Shown one piece after another: positions 34,484 through 44,254 of a stretch of 64,000 nucleotides of DNA; the stretch's first letter is position 1; the number at the start of each line of letters is the position of its first letter. A program made the position numbers and the translations under genes. Under the pieces are notes generated by a model. The model was not told where the DNA came from, searched no databases, and saw only the letters and a program-made list of their open reading frames with translations. Location of the stretch: the NCBI GenBank assembly GCA_045561235.1, contig JBJKYB010000002.1:682001-746000 (forward strand). The letters run 5' to 3'. The DNA is from GCA-2705445 sp002705445. GTDB taxonomy: Bacteria; Pseudomonadota; Gammaproteobacteria; Poriferisulfidales; GCA-002705445.

Positions 34484-35275
34484 TTATAAAATTAGCTCTA
34501 GAACTGCTTTGGTTCCAAAGTACGATAAAAATAAAATGAAGAAACCTACTAGTGTTATATTAGCAGCTTTACTGCCTCTCCAACCATATACTTTTCTAAA
34601 AATAATAAGAAACATAAATATTATCCACGCTACGATTGATAATATTGTTTTATGTGCTAAATGTTGCGCAAAAATATCCTCGAGAAAAAAAAGTCCAGAT
34701 AAAAGACTTGCAGATAAAAATAACACACCAAGAGCTAATATCTTAAATAATAAATTATCCATAGCGTCAAGTGAGGGTAGAGAGGCTATTAGACCAATAG
34801 GATGGTTAGATTTCAATTTTTTTTCTTGAAGTTTAAGTATCAAAGATTGTGCTGCAGATAGACATAAGATGCTATAACTTACAAGAGAAATTATCACATG
34901 TATAAAAACTATATTATTTAAAGGAACATTAACAGGGGCATTTGTAAAATCTAGTAAAAAAATGATAGAAATTATTGGAAGTATAATAATTCCCAGAAAT
35001 TGCGTATTACTCAATATTGAGGAAATATAAAGTGTAATTGAAATTATAAATGCTACAGCTACTAAAGCATGGTTAATTGATAAATTCATACTATAGCTGC
35101 TATCAAATATTGGCAAAAGAGAATTTACATGCAAGATAATTGCGATTAGCCAAAATAACCAGACAATAATTTGATAAATTTTTATATTTTTCGTATAAGT
35201 TGCCATGACACACCATATAAATATTGCGGTTAGCATGTAAAATACAAAAATAGAATAATTTAATATGTTACTCAT
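34484..35275 (-). CDS. ypjD: YpjD, CcsA-family inner membrane protein
   Basis: About eight transmembrane segments over 263 residues, including HVIISLVSYSILCLSAAQSL and FKILALGVLFLSASLLSG, typical of the cytochrome c assembly (CcsA/CcmC) superfamily member YpjD. The tryptophan-rich haem-handling motif is not apparent, as in YpjD proteins. The function is not settled; association with corB is conserved. It is transcribed with corB, 25 bases upstream of it. Confidence 0.82.
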   Translation of the reverse strand: MSNILNYSIFVFYMLTAIFIWCVMATYTKNIKIYQIIVWLFWLIAIILHVNSLLPIFDSSYSMNLSINHALVAVAFIISITLYISSILSNTQFLGIIILPIISIIFLLDFTNAPVNVPLNNIVFIHVIISLVSYSILCLSAAQSLILKLQEKKLKSNHPIGLIASLPSLDAMDNLLFKILALGVLFLSASLLSGLFFLEDIFAQHLAHKTILSIVAWIIFMFLIIFRKVYGWRGSKAANITLVGFFILFLSYFGTKAVLELIL

Positions 35276-35427
35276 TAGTTAGGATCTTATTTCTAAATAC
35301 GTGTATTAATAGAAAATATCATAGAGCTATTATACATTTTTTCATAAATTATGCATTTTTCGAGAAATTAGCATGTGATTAATAATTACTTTATAGTAAT
35401 AAATTAGGAATAACATTATTTACAAAA

Positions 35428-37329
35428 ATGACTTACAAAAAAATTTTAATAATACTTTTCTTTATTACTCTCGCACCGGCTAATGCAAATAATTATGATA
35501 TTGAAAGAAGTAAGTATGTAAAGGCAATCAAATATTACAAGAATAAGAATTATAAAAAATTTGAAATTATAAAAAAAGAATTAATTAATTATCCTCTTTA
35601 CGCAGAGTTAGAGTATAAGTCTATCCACAGAAAGAAAAATATTAGCAATACAGAAGTTATAAGATTTATAAAAAAATATAAGAAGAGTTATTTATCAGAA
35701 AAAGCATATATAAATTTAATCTATAGATTATCTGCAAAAAATAAGTTGGACATGTTAATATCTAACTATGTTGATATTGGATCTGTAGATTTAAGTTGTT
35801 TATACATAAGGGCAAAAATAAAAAAGAAATATTTTTCAAATATTGATGCTGAAATAATACCAATTTGGCTTAGTTCAAAATCACAACCTAAATCATGCGA
35901 TTTTGTTTTTAAATGGTTTTATAAAAATAAGAAGTTATCTGACGAGCTTGTTTGGCAGCGAATAAATATGGCTCTTAATGCAAATAATTACTATCTTGCA
36001 AGATATCTAAAAAGGTTTTTATCAAACAAGAATAAACAGTGGGCAAAAATCTTATTAAAAGTACATGTTAATCCAAAGAAAAATATTTTATCAGATAATT
36101 TAAAAAGAGATAGTAGATATAGAAGTACTATTTTAAGTTATGCTTTAGATAAAATTGCTAAAAAAGATTTTGTTTCTGCAAAAAAATACTTATATAGAAT
36201 AAAAAATGAATATAAGGTTCCAGATAAATTTTTTAATAAGAAAATGTTAGAGATATTTATTATTGCTCTTAAGTCAAATCAACAAAATATAACTTATGAC
36301 AAAGATTTTTCTTTAATAAATAATAATAATAATCTTGCTTTTACCATAGCCTTAGCAAATTACTCAATATTCAATACAGATTGGAAGAATCTTTTAAAAT
36401 CCATTGAAAAAATGCCTCAAAAAATATCACAAGAGGAAAAATGGCTTTATTGGAAGGGAAAGGCTTTATATAAAATTGGCGATAGAAATTTATCAAAGAA
36501 TACTTTAGAAGATATAAGCTCAAGAAGATCTTATTATGGTTTCCTAGCGTCGAACATATTAGATAAACAAATATCTATTATAAATATTCCATACAATACA
36601 AATTTTAATAAATTGAAAAAAATTAAAGAAAGCTACGAGATAAAAAGACTCTATGAGCTATATATATTAGGTAGAAAAAGAGAAGCTAGAAAAGAGTTAA
36701 ATTTTATCTCAAAAGATATCGACAATGATACTTTAAATAACATGAGTGTACTTTTTAAGAATTGGGGTTGGAACGTTGGCTCTATTCTTGGATATGGAAA
36801 AACAAAATATTTTGATGATGTAGAAGCTAGATTTCCTATCATACACGAAAAATATTTTAATGAATATTCAAAAACAAATCTTCAGAAAAGCTTGCTATTG
36901 GGTATCGCAAGAAAAGAAAGTATATTTATACAGTATGCTAAGTCCTCTGCTGGCGCTCTTGGAATAATGCAAATTATGCCAAAAACTGCTTTTTGGGTTT
37001 TAAAAAGGACAAAAAGCAAAAAGGTTTCAAAAAACCATTTATATAATAAAAAAATGAATATTTTTATTGGGTCTTATTATTTTAATTATCTTCTTTCCAA
37101 AAGAAAAAGTTATGTAGAGAGTATCGCGTCCTACAATGCAGGCCCAAATACAGTAAGTAAATGGAGAAAATTAAATAAAGCTCCAGAAGATTCTTGGATT
37201 GAATTCATACCTTACTCTGAGACAAGAAAATACGTCAAACTTGTTTTAGAATATACATTAGTTTACGACTGGATATTAAACAAAAAAAATACCATACGTG
37301 TTTCTCAATTAATAAATATTGATAAATAG
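35428..37329 (+). CDS. slt: Slt, soluble lytic murein transglycosylase
   Basis: Periplasmic enzyme cleaving the glycan strand to 1,6-anhydroMurNAc ends. A signal peptide covers residues 1-20 (cleavage near ANA/NNYD). Residues about 25-450 are the helical U/L superhelix with weak TPR-like repeats; the C-terminal lysozyme-like domain has GIARKESIFI with catalytic E497, SSAGALGIMQIMPKTA, and ASYNAGPNTVSKW. Length 633 matches Slt70 (645). Its stop is one base from convergent metY. No terminator fits between them. Confidence 0.92.
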   Translation: MTYKKILIILFFITLAPANANNYDIERSKYVKAIKYYKNKNYKKFEIIKKELINYPLYAELEYKSIHRKKNISNTEVIRFIKKYKKSYLSEKAYINLIYRLSAKNKLDMLISNYVDIGSVDLSCLYIRAKIKKKYFSNIDAEIIPIWLSSKSQPKSCDFVFKWFYKNKKLSDELVWQRINMALNANNYYLARYLKRFLSNKNKQWAKILLKVHVNPKKNILSDNLKRDSRYRSTILSYALDKIAKKDFVSAKKYLYRIKNEYKVPDKFFNKKMLEIFIIALKSNQQNITYDKDFSLINNNNNLAFTIALANYSIFNTDWKNLLKSIEKMPQKISQEEKWLYWKGKALYKIGDRNLSKNTLEDISSRRSYYGFLASNILDKQISIINIPYNTNFNKLKKIKESYEIKRLYELYILGRKREARKELNFISKDIDNDTLNNMSVLFKNWGWNVGSILGYGKTKYFDDVEARFPIIHEKYFNEYSKTNLQKSLLLGIARKESIFIQYAKSSAGALGIMQIMPKTAFWVLKRTKSKKVSKNHLYNKKMNIFIGSYYFNYLLSKRKSYVESIASYNAGPNTVSKWRKLNKAPEDSWIEFIPYSETRKYVKLVLEYTLVYDWILNKKNTIRVSQLINIDK

Positions 37330-37330
37330 C

Positions 37331-38623
37331 TTAGCCAACCACTTTTGATAAATCCTTTATACTAAGAGCTTGTGACAAATCCTCTAAGATATCATCAATA
37401 TGTTCAATACCAATTGATAGTCTTACCATATCTTCAGGAACACCCGCTGCTTCTAATTCTTTCTTGCTTAATTGTCTATGTGTAGTTGATGCTGGATGAC
37501 AGGCTAATGACTTGGCGTCTCCAATATTTACTAGTCTTACAATTAATTTTAGCTTATCTATGAAATCCGCGCCAGCTTTTGCACCACCTTTGATACCAAA
37601 ACTCATAATTGCAGAAGCTTTACCATTCATATATTTATCGACTAGGCTGTTATCTGGATGAGATTTTAGGCCGGGATAATTTACCCAGCTCACAGCGTCA
37701 TGTTTCTCTAAAAATTCGGCAACAGCAAGTGCATTAGAACAATGTCTATCCATTCTTACTGCTAAACTCTCGATTCCCTGAAGAATTTGAAAGCTATTCA
37801 TGGGAGAAATTGCTGCGCCCATATTTCTAAGTGGAACTACTCTTGCTCTTGTAATAAATGCTGCTGGACCACAAGCATCAGTAAAAACCATACCATGATA
37901 TGCAGGGTCTGGAGAAGACATTAAAGGAAATTTATCTGAATTTGCTTTCCAATCAAATTTTCCTGAGTCTACAATTATTCCTCCAATAGTAGTTCCATGA
38001 CCGCAAAGATATTTTGTTAAAGAATGTATAACAATGTCGGCACCATACTCTATCGGTCTGCAAACATAAGGACTCGGGACTGTATTATCTATAAATAATG
38101 GAATATTGTGTTTATGCGCAAGATCTGAAATTTCTTTTATATCTGTAACATTTGCAGCTGGATTTCCAATAGATTCACAAAAGATTAATTTTGTATTCTT
38201 ATCAATCATTTTTTCAAGCCCTGTTAAATCTTTTACATCGCCAAAACGAGCTTCAATTCCCATTTTTGGGAAGGTATCTTTGAATAAACTTACAGTACCT
38301 CCATATAATGAACTTGTAGAAACAATATTATCGCCATTTGATGTTATGTTAAGAATAGCCGCAGTAACCGCAGCCATACCCGATGAAAAAGCAAGAGCGC
38401 CAACTCCGCCTTCCATTTCAGAGACTCTATTTTCTAAAACTTCTGTGGTTGGATTCATTATCCTTGTATAAATATTTCCTTTAACCTTTAGATCAAAAAG
38501 ATCAGCACCATGTTGAGTATCATCAAATGCATAAGACGCTGTTTGATAAATAGGCACAGCAACAGATTTAGTAGTCTCTTCTGGCTCGTAGCCACCATGA
38601 ATAGCTATTGTTTCAATTTTCAT
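37331..38623 (-). CDS. metY: O-acetylhomoserine sulfhydrylase (MetY type)
   Basis: PLP-dependent Cys/Met-metabolism enzyme that makes homocysteine from O-acetylhomoserine and sulfide. IAIHGGYEPEETT, YTRIMNPTTEVLENRV, SSGMAAVTAAIL, FCESIGNPAANV and the PLP-lysine block IVIHSLTKYLCGHGT are conserved; 430 residues is the size of MetY rather than MetB/MetC (about 390). The start at 38623 has GAGG upstream (GAGGATTTT before ATG); the open frame runs 22 codons further up to 38689 but without support. It fits sulfide assimilation in a sulfur-metabolising cell. Confidence 0.93.
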   Translation of the reverse strand: MKIETIAIHGGYEPEETTKSVAVPIYQTASYAFDDTQHGADLFDLKVKGNIYTRIMNPTTEVLENRVSEMEGGVGALAFSSGMAAVTAAILNITSNGDNIVSTSSLYGGTVSLFKDTFPKMGIEARFGDVKDLTGLEKMIDKNTKLIFCESIGNPAANVTDIKEISDLAHKHNIPLFIDNTVPSPYVCRPIEYGADIVIHSLTKYLCGHGTTIGGIIVDSGKFDWKANSDKFPLMSSPDPAYHGMVFTDACGPAAFITRARVVPLRNMGAAISPMNSFQILQGIESLAVRMDRHCSNALAVAEFLEKHDAVSWVNYPGLKSHPDNSLVDKYMNGKASAIMSFGIKGGAKAGADFIDKLKLIVRLVNIGDAKSLACHPASTTHRQLSKKELEAAGVPEDMVRLSIGIEHIDDILEDLSQALSIKDLSKVVG

Positions 38624-38749
38624 AAAATCCTCGTTTATATAATATTTTTCTAAATATACTTCATTATTATTAATTAAATAATATCTCATTGTAGGGGTTT
38701 ATTGTAATGTTTTTTTGAAAATGTATATGAAATTATCTATAAATAAAGC

Positions 38750-38755
38750 TATAAT
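38750..38755 (+). promoter_or_regulatory. -10 element upstream of the cytochrome c4 gene
   Basis: A perfect TATAAT about 54 bases before the cytochrome ATG. No good -35 box lies at 16-18 bases, so an activator-dependent promoter is possible. Confidence 0.35.
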
Positions 38756-38808
38756 ACGTCAAAAAATTTAAATACCAATTTTAAATATAATGGAGTAAGA
38801 AAGTTACA

Positions 38809-39405
38809 ATGAAGTTTTCTATTTTTGTTGCAAGTGTTTTTCTTTTTAGTTCTTTTAGTTTATACGCTGAAAAATCGCCAGAAGAGCTATCATCAACCTG
38901 TTTAGGATGTCATGGTGTTGTAAGCTACAACAATATTTATCCAACTTATAAAGTTCCAAAACTTGGGAATCAACATAAAGACTATATTGTCGCCGCTCTT
39001 AAAGCATATAGGTCAGGTGAAAGATCTCATACAACAATGAAAGCTCATGCGGCTAATCTCAGTGATTTGGATATTGATAAAATAGCTGACTATTTTTCAT
39101 CTTTTAAAGCAAAAATAGCAACTCCAGAAGATGTAAAAATGATTGATGAAGCAAATTCTTGTGTAGGCTGTCATGGAGTTGATGGTAATAGTGAAGTTCC
39201 AACATTTCCTAGAATAGCTGGTCAGTATGAAGATTATTTATATCAATCTTTAAAGTCTTATAAGAATGGTAAAAGAAATAATGCTATCATGAATGGTGTT
39301 GCTTCAACTCTAAATGATGACCAAATGAGAAAACTCTCTAAATATTTTGCCTCTCAAAAAGGAATGCTAAATATAAATCAGGGAAGAGTAGCTATTAAAG
39401 ATTAA
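38809..39405 (+). CDS. Diheme cytochrome c4
   Basis: Periplasmic electron carrier with two class I haem domains. A signal peptide ends at about residue 20 (SLYA/EKSP). Haem sites are CLGCH (31-35) and CVGCH (118-122), each with a candidate axial methionine (M77 in HTTMKAHAA and M161 in AIMNGVA). The two halves resemble each other, as in the cytochrome c4 family (mature length about 178). It probably feeds electrons to a terminal oxidase. The stop shares TTAA with convergent ibaG. Confidence 0.92.
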   Translation: MKFSIFVASVFLFSSFSLYAEKSPEELSSTCLGCHGVVSYNNIYPTYKVPKLGNQHKDYIVAALKAYRSGERSHTTMKAHAANLSDLDIDKIADYFSSFKAKIATPEDVKMIDEANSCVGCHGVDGNSEVPTFPRIAGQYEDYLYQSLKSYKNGKRNNAIMNGVASTLNDDQMRKLSKYFASQKGMLNINQGRVAIKD

Positions 39406-39635
39406 CTTATCTCATCTGTATTTGCATAGGTCTTTAAGCTAATTGCATGAAGTTCCCCGGATTTTATATAGGAATCCAAAGAATTATAAACTAGCTTATG
39501 CCTTTTTATAGTATTTAGATCTTTAAACCCTTCGTAAACTATATTCGCAGTAAATTTCCCTTCGCTTCCATCAACTTCAGCAGACGATCCTTGTAAGGTA
39601 TTCTCTATTATTTCTTTAATTTTATCTTTATTCAT
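39402..39635 (-). CDS. ibaG: IbaG/BolA-family protein
   Basis: Small (77 residues) BolA-like protein that works with monothiol glutaredoxin in Fe-S cluster handling. It has the family core: KIKEIIENTLQG helix, AEVDGSEGKFTANIVYEGF, then KRHKLVYNSLDSYIKSGELHAISLKTY, very close to E. coli YrbA/IbaG including the conserved histidine. Usually it sits next to murA and mla genes; here it is alone between the cytochrome c4 and persulfide dioxygenase genes. Confidence 0.88.
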   Translation of the reverse strand: MNKDKIKEIIENTLQGSSAEVDGSEGKFTANIVYEGFKDLNTIKRHKLVYNSLDSYIKSGELHAISLKTYANTDEIS

Positions 39636-39704
39636 TAAAATGTTTATCCTTAACTACAAAAAATGTATATTTATATATTATAAACTTAAAATCAATATTA
39701 TATT

Positions 39705-40415
39705 ATGTTATTTAAGCAATTATTTGAAAACGAATCATCAACTTATACTTATTTAATATCTTGTCAAGAAAAACAGCAAGCAATATTGATAGATCCAGTC
39801 TTAGAAACTTTAGATAGAGATTTAAGTATAATAAGAAAGCTTAATCTTAAGCTCACACATGCTGTAGATACTCATATTCATGCTGATCATGTGACTAGTG
39901 CATCGGCATTAAGAGAAATTCTTGGTTGTAAAGTTGCTGGACCGGCAAATGACAACCTAACATGTAGAGACATAAATTTCGAAAATTCAGATGTTCTGAG
40001 AATAGGTAATAGTATTGAAATGGAAGCGATCCACACGCCGGGGCATACTGACACACACTTTTCATATGTTATTAATTTTGAAAAAGAGAAGTTTTTATTT
40101 TCAGGAGATGCCTTGCTCATAAATGCATGCGGAAGAACAGATTTTCAATCTGGTTCGTCAGAAATTTTGTATAACACAATCCAAGATATTTTTTATAAAA
40201 TGCCTGACTATACAAAAGTATTCCCAGCACATGATTATAATAATAATAATTTTAGTACGATAAAATATCAAAAGAAGAATAACCAATTAATTAGTAGCAA
40301 TGTTGATCTTAAAAAATTTATTGTAAATATGGAAAATTTAAAATTGGATAAACCAAAAAAAATTGATATAGCTGTTCCGAGAAATATGGATTGTGGAGTT
40401 ATTAATCAGGGTTAA
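39705..40415 (+). CDS. Persulfide dioxygenase (ETHE1/SdoA-like metallo-beta-lactamase fold)
   Basis: Mononuclear-iron enzyme oxidising glutathione persulfide to sulfite. The metallo-beta-lactamase motif DTHIHADHVTSASALRE (H57, H59, D61, H62), H114 in HTPGHTDTHFSYV and D135 in FSGDALLINACGRTDFQSG are typical of the ETHE1 subgroup, in which iron is bound by the equivalents of H57, H114 and D135. GRTDFQSGS and PAHDYN are further signatures separating it from glyoxalase II. Length 236. It overlaps convergent rnd by 14 bases. It supports sulfide/sulfane-sulfur oxidation in this organism. Confidence 0.9.
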   Translation: MLFKQLFENESSTYTYLISCQEKQQAILIDPVLETLDRDLSIIRKLNLKLTHAVDTHIHADHVTSASALREILGCKVAGPANDNLTCRDINFENSDVLRIGNSIEMEAIHTPGHTDTHFSYVINFEKEKFLFSGDALLINACGRTDFQSGSSEILYNTIQDIFYKMPDYTKVFPAHDYNNNNFSTIKYQKKNNQLISSNVDLKKFIVNMENLKLDKPKKIDIAVPRNMDCGVINQG

Positions 40416-41502
40416 ACAAAGGATTTGTAATTTTTGATATTTTATTTATATCAATTATTTCTTTTCTCCAACCATTAATCAATCTTGAGTTGTCATCTTG
40501 ATTTTTTAAATAATTTATAATCATTTTTTTTGGTGATACAATTTGATAGGAAATATTGTTTTTAAGAGATACTGATTTAAAATATTCGTATAAATCGTCA
40601 GCAATTTTTTTATAATTTGAATTGTATGGTTTTTTATTTTCTTCGTTATAATTTTTTTTATCAAGATTTTCATTCTTTTCAATTATTTTAAGTATTTCTA
40701 TCGAGTTAACATTTTTATTATGAAAAGAAATTTTTTTACTCGATACATAATTTTTAGATATTTCAATTATCTCTTTTTCATTCATTATCCAATTTCTTGG
40801 TATATTCTTATCAATTGCTTTACTTTCTCTCCATATTGATAAAATTTGCGCTACTTCCCGTGTTTTTTTATTTAAATTATTAATAGCTTTAATTTTTTTC
40901 CATGCATCATTTATATTTGGACTCCATTCAATATCGTTTAGATAATTTGTAAATTCTTCATTAAAATAATCAATTTTTTTTGTTTCAATTAGTTTATCTG
41001 TCAAATATTTACTAAGTCTGTTTAAATGTTTGACGTCATTAAGCGCATAGTTGATTTGTTTTTTACTTAATGGCCTTTTTCTCCAGTCAGTCATTTTTTC
41101 AGTTTTATCTATATCAATATTATAAATTTCTTTTATAAGTTCTGCGTAGCCAATTTGATACTTAAATCCTAAAAATGATGCAGCAAATTGCGTGTCGAAT
41201 ATATTTTGGGGAATAAATCCAAGTATCATATAAAGAATTTCTAAGTCTTGTCTGCAAGAGTGTAGAATAATTTTTTTATCTTCTTTAAATATACTTTTAA
41301 ATAATGTTTTATAGTCAACTTCTAATGTTAAATCAATGCACGCATGCATATTTCCATTTGATAATTGAATTACACATGGTTCTGGAAAAAAAGTATTTCT
41401 TCTCATAAACTCAATGTCAATAGAAATAGTTTCTGAATTAGTAATTTTTTTTATAAAGAATTCTATTTTTTTCTTTTCGGTTATTAAACTAGTATCTAGC
41501 AT
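40402..41502 (-). CDS. rnd: Ribonuclease D
   Basis: 3'-5' exoribonuclease of the DEDD family that trims tRNA precursors. ISIDIEFMRRNTFFPEPCVIQL (first D/E), HSCRQDLEIL, NIFDTQFAASFLG and YALNDVKHL give the DEDDy catalytic set; an HRDC-like helical region follows (about 205-275). Length 366 compares with 375. It sits 4 bases downstream of mreD on the same strand, so it may belong to the mre operon. Confidence 0.92.
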   Translation of the reverse strand: MLDTSLITEKKKIEFFIKKITNSETISIDIEFMRRNTFFPEPCVIQLSNGNMHACIDLTLEVDYKTLFKSIFKEDKKIILHSCRQDLEILYMILGFIPQNIFDTQFAASFLGFKYQIGYAELIKEIYNIDIDKTEKMTDWRKRPLSKKQINYALNDVKHLNRLSKYLTDKLIETKKIDYFNEEFTNYLNDIEWSPNINDAWKKIKAINNLNKKTREVAQILSIWRESKAIDKNIPRNWIMNEKEIIEISKNYVSSKKISFHNKNVNSIEILKIIEKNENLDKKNYNEENKKPYNSNYKKIADDLYEYFKSVSLKNNISYQIVSPKKMIINYLKNQDDNSRLINGWRKEIIDINKISKITNPLFNPD

Positions 41503-41506
41503 TTCT

Positions 41507-41989
41507 TTATGATATGTATTTTTGACGAATAAATCTTAACATGCTAAATAAAGTTGGCCAAATTATAACAGATATAAATATAGAAGTAAGAACATCAAAT
41601 AAATTATAATTAATTTTTAAAAAATTGTTTCCAATAGTAGACATCAAAAAAAATGGTATCAATATTAATAATAAAGATAACATTTTATTCAAGCTGGATT
41701 GAAGTCTAATCTGCGGATAGTAGAGTAATATCAAGAATATTGTTATTGTGTAACACAATGCATTATAGCCTAGAGGCATTATCAAAAGTACGTCCATTAT
41801 AAGTCCAGAAACAAATGCATAGGTTAGATTAATTTGATTAGGGAAGGCCAAGGACCAATATATTAAAATTAGTAATAGTATCGGAGGTTTTATTGAATTT
41901 ATATTATCAGAGAACGGAAGAATATTTAATATAATTCCAAGAAAAAGTGCTACGATAACTACAAAATTCATTTTACTAAAAATTACCAT
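41507..41989 (-). CDS. mreD: MreD, rod-shape membrane protein
   Basis: A 160-residue polytopic inner-membrane protein with about five hydrophobic segments, including the MDVLLIMPLGYNALCYTI stretch (the conserved DlllgxplGxxAl motif of MreD). It interacts with MreC and the elongasome. Identification depends on that motif plus its position after mreC, whose stop it overlaps by 7 bases. Confidence 0.87.
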   Translation of the reverse strand: MVIFSKMNFVVIVALFLGIILNILPFSDNINSIKPPILLLILIYWSLAFPNQINLTYAFVSGLIMDVLLIMPLGYNALCYTITIFLILLYYPQIRLQSSLNKMLSLLLILIPFFLMSTIGNNFLKINYNLFDVLTSIFISVIIWPTLFSMLRFIRQKYIS

Positions 41990-42810
41990 AGCAGCATTAC
42001 CTCTCTGTTTGATGAGAGACTAGAACTAGGAGTAACATTAACTTCTAAAAAGTCCTCTTGTAGATTCTTATTAATTTTAGATATTTGTCCAATCATATAT
42101 CCTTCTGGAAATATATTGTCTAGTCCGGAAGTTATCAAGATATCACCCTCCATTACATCTTCATTTAACGATATAAATTTTGCTTTGAGAAATCTATTGT
42201 CTCCAGTTCCAGATATAACTATTCTTTTCTCTGTTCTAGCATTTACTGCTAAAAGTGCGTGACCAGGATCTGTTATTAAAGTAGCAACAGAAAAATCATT
42301 GTTAACTTCAGATACTTGTCCAAGGATACCTAAACTATCTATTACAACTTGACCTACAAAAATATTATTTTCACTGCCCTTGTCTAACACAATTTTATTT
42401 GAGAACGGGCTTAAATTTACTTTTATTAGTTCGGCTATTAAGATTTTAGAAGACATTGCTGAATTGGAAGAGTTAAGTAATTTTTTGAGCCTTTTATTTT
42501 CTTCTTTTAGAGATGGGATTTTTTGAATAATTCCTGACTGTATGAAAATTTTTTTTTCTAAAGATTCATTTTTTTTAATTAAACTATTTTTACTTTCAAT
42601 ATGAGTTTTAATATTATAATAAATTTCAACAGGAACTTCTGCTATTTTGTAAATTGGTGAAATTAAATAAGAGGCATTTTCTCTTACTTTATTACTTAGT
42701 TCTAATTTATTATCTATTATTAAAAAGAATATTGATATGACTAAAAATAAAATTAGCTTAATAGATGTTATATTGCTTTGTCTGAAATGGAGATTATTAT
42801 TCACTATCAT
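41983..42810 (-). CDS. mreC: MreC, rod-shape determining protein
   Basis: Bitopic periplasmic scaffold of the elongasome. One membrane helix at residues about 16-35, a coiled-coil region (about 70-115; LKEENKRLKKLL), then the beta-barrel domains with GSENNIFVGQVVIDSLGILG and GHALLAVNARTEKRIVISG, both typical. Length 275 is somewhat shorter than E. coli (367) because the C-terminal tail is missing, which is common. It lies 16 bases downstream of mreB. Confidence 0.92.
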   Translation of the reverse strand: MIVNNNLHFRQSNITSIKLILFLVISIFFLIIDNKLELSNKVRENASYLISPIYKIAEVPVEIYYNIKTHIESKNSLIKKNESLEKKIFIQSGIIQKIPSLKEENKRLKKLLNSSNSAMSSKILIAELIKVNLSPFSNKIVLDKGSENNIFVGQVVIDSLGILGQVSEVNNDFSVATLITDPGHALLAVNARTEKRIVISGTGDNRFLKAKFISLNEDVMEGDILITSGLDNIFPEGYMIGQISKINKNLQEDFLEVNVTPSSSLSSNREVMLLW

Positions 42811-42826
42811 GCAACTACTTAAATCA

Positions 42827-43852
42827 TTATTCTAATGCAATGAAATCAGATCCTTTTTTATCAATCATTTCTAAAACCATTCCACCCCCTCTAGCAACAC
42901 AAGTTAATGGATCATCAGCTATTATTACTGGTATTCCGGTTTCCTCTTGAATTAGTTTATTTAAACCAGTGAGAAGAGCTCCTCCTCCAGTTAAGACAAT
43001 GCCATTTTCAGCGATATCAGTACTTAACTCTGGTGGTGTTGCCTCTAATGCAGCTTTTGCAGCATTTGTGATTCCTTTGAGAGGCTCTTGTAATGCCTCT
43101 AAAATTTCATTGCTATTAATCCTAAAGCTTCTTGGAATTCCTTCAGACAAATTTCTACCTTTAACCTCCATTTCTTGAAGTTCTTTCCCAGGATATGCGG
43201 TAGCAATAGTATGCTTTATTTTTTCTGCTGTTGCTTCACCTATTAAAATACCATAGTTGTATCTAATATAATTTGATATAGCTTCATTAAATTTGTCCCC
43301 ACCAATTCTAACTGATTCTGAATAAACTATGCCCCCTAATGATAAAACAGCAATTTCTGTTGTTCCTCCACCTATATCAAAAACCATAGATCCAACTGCA
43401 TCGGCAATTGGCAGGCCTGCACCTAATGCTGCAGCTACTGGTTCCTCAATTAAATAAACCTTTCTTGCTCCTGCGCCTTCAGCTGACTCTTTAATAGCTC
43501 TTCTTTCAACTTGAGTCGCACCAGATGGAACACAAATTAAAACTCTTGGACCAAGTAAAAAGTTCTTATTACTAGCTTTTTTTATGAAATGCTGAAGCAT
43601 TTTTTCGGTTGTTGTAAAGTCAGCGATTACACCATCTTTTAAAGGTCTAATGGTTTCAATATTTGTAGGTGTTCTTCCCAGCATAGTTTTTGCTTCTATA
43701 CCCACAGCTCGAACTTTCTTCCTACCACCTTCATCAGATATAGAAACAACGGAGGGCTCATCCAAAACTAAACCCTTATTTTTAACAAATATTATTGTAT
43801 TAGCTGTACCTAAATCTATAGATAAATCACTAGAAAATAAATCTAAAATCAT
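42827..43852 (-). CDS. mreB: MreB, actin-like rod-shape protein
   Basis: Cytoplasmic actin homologue directing lateral wall synthesis; its presence implies a rod-shaped cell. SIDLGTANTIIFVKNKGLVLDEPSVV, FDIGGGTTEIAVLSLGGIV, GVIADFTTTEKMLQHFI and GIVLTGGGALL are intact. ATG at 43852 (341 residues) is preceded by GGGGG and is preferred over the TTG at 43864. It diverges from gatC, the arrangement seen in Pseudomonas. Confidence 0.96.
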   Translation of the reverse strand: MILDLFSSDLSIDLGTANTIIFVKNKGLVLDEPSVVSISDEGGRKKVRAVGIEAKTMLGRTPTNIETIRPLKDGVIADFTTTEKMLQHFIKKASNKNFLLGPRVLICVPSGATQVERRAIKESAEGAGARKVYLIEEPVAAALGAGLPIADAVGSMVFDIGGGTTEIAVLSLGGIVYSESVRIGGDKFNEAISNYIRYNYGILIGEATAEKIKHTIATAYPGKELQEMEVKGRNLSEGIPRSFRINSNEILEALQEPLKGITNAAKAALEATPPELSTDIAENGIVLTGGGALLTGLNKLIQEETGIPVIIADDPLTCVARGGGMVLEMIDKKGSDFIALE

Positions 43853-43966
43853 TAAAACCCCCAAGCTTTCTGATATGCTCTGTTATATAATTATATGAAG
43901 ATTCTAACTGAGGATAACTAAACCTACAAGGATATCTAACTATTTTAATATTTACTGGAAAACCTT

Positions 43967-44248
43967 ATGTTTGACAAAAATAAAGTTAAAGACGTTGCAA
44001 AACTTGCAATGATAGAAATTGACGAAAAAGATCTTGAATTTTTTTCTCAGGAGATTGTTGATTTTTTAAAGTTAGTTGAACAAACCGAGAGCTTAGATCT
44101 CTATGAAATTGAACCTTTGTACCATGCGCCAGAAAATACACTCCATGCAAGAGAGGATATTGTTGATGAAAACCCAAAAAATGATGGTATAAATTCTTCA
44201 CCAAGCCATAATGGAAAGCATTTTATAGTCCCAAAAGTTATTGAGTAA
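43967..44248 (+). CDS. gatC: GatC, Asp/Glu-tRNA amidotransferase subunit C
   Basis: A 93-residue subunit that wraps GatA and GatB. VKDVAKLAMIEIDEKDLEFFSQEIVDFL-type N-terminal helix and the C-terminal half with TLHAREDIVDENPKNDGI and HFIVPKVIE match the family. It starts the gatCAB operon, 6 bases before gatA. The operon indicates that Gln-tRNA and/or Asn-tRNA is made by the indirect transamidation route. Confidence 0.93.
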   Translation: MFDKNKVKDVAKLAMIEIDEKDLEFFSQEIVDFLKLVEQTESLDLYEIEPLYHAPENTLHAREDIVDENPKNDGINSSPSHNGKHFIVPKVIE

Positions 44249-44254
44249 TTAATT

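Noticed and set aside
38624..38689. N-terminal extension of MetY to the ATG at 38689
   Set aside because: The extra 22 residues are not part of the family, and the internal ATG at 38623 has a GAGG ribosome-binding site.
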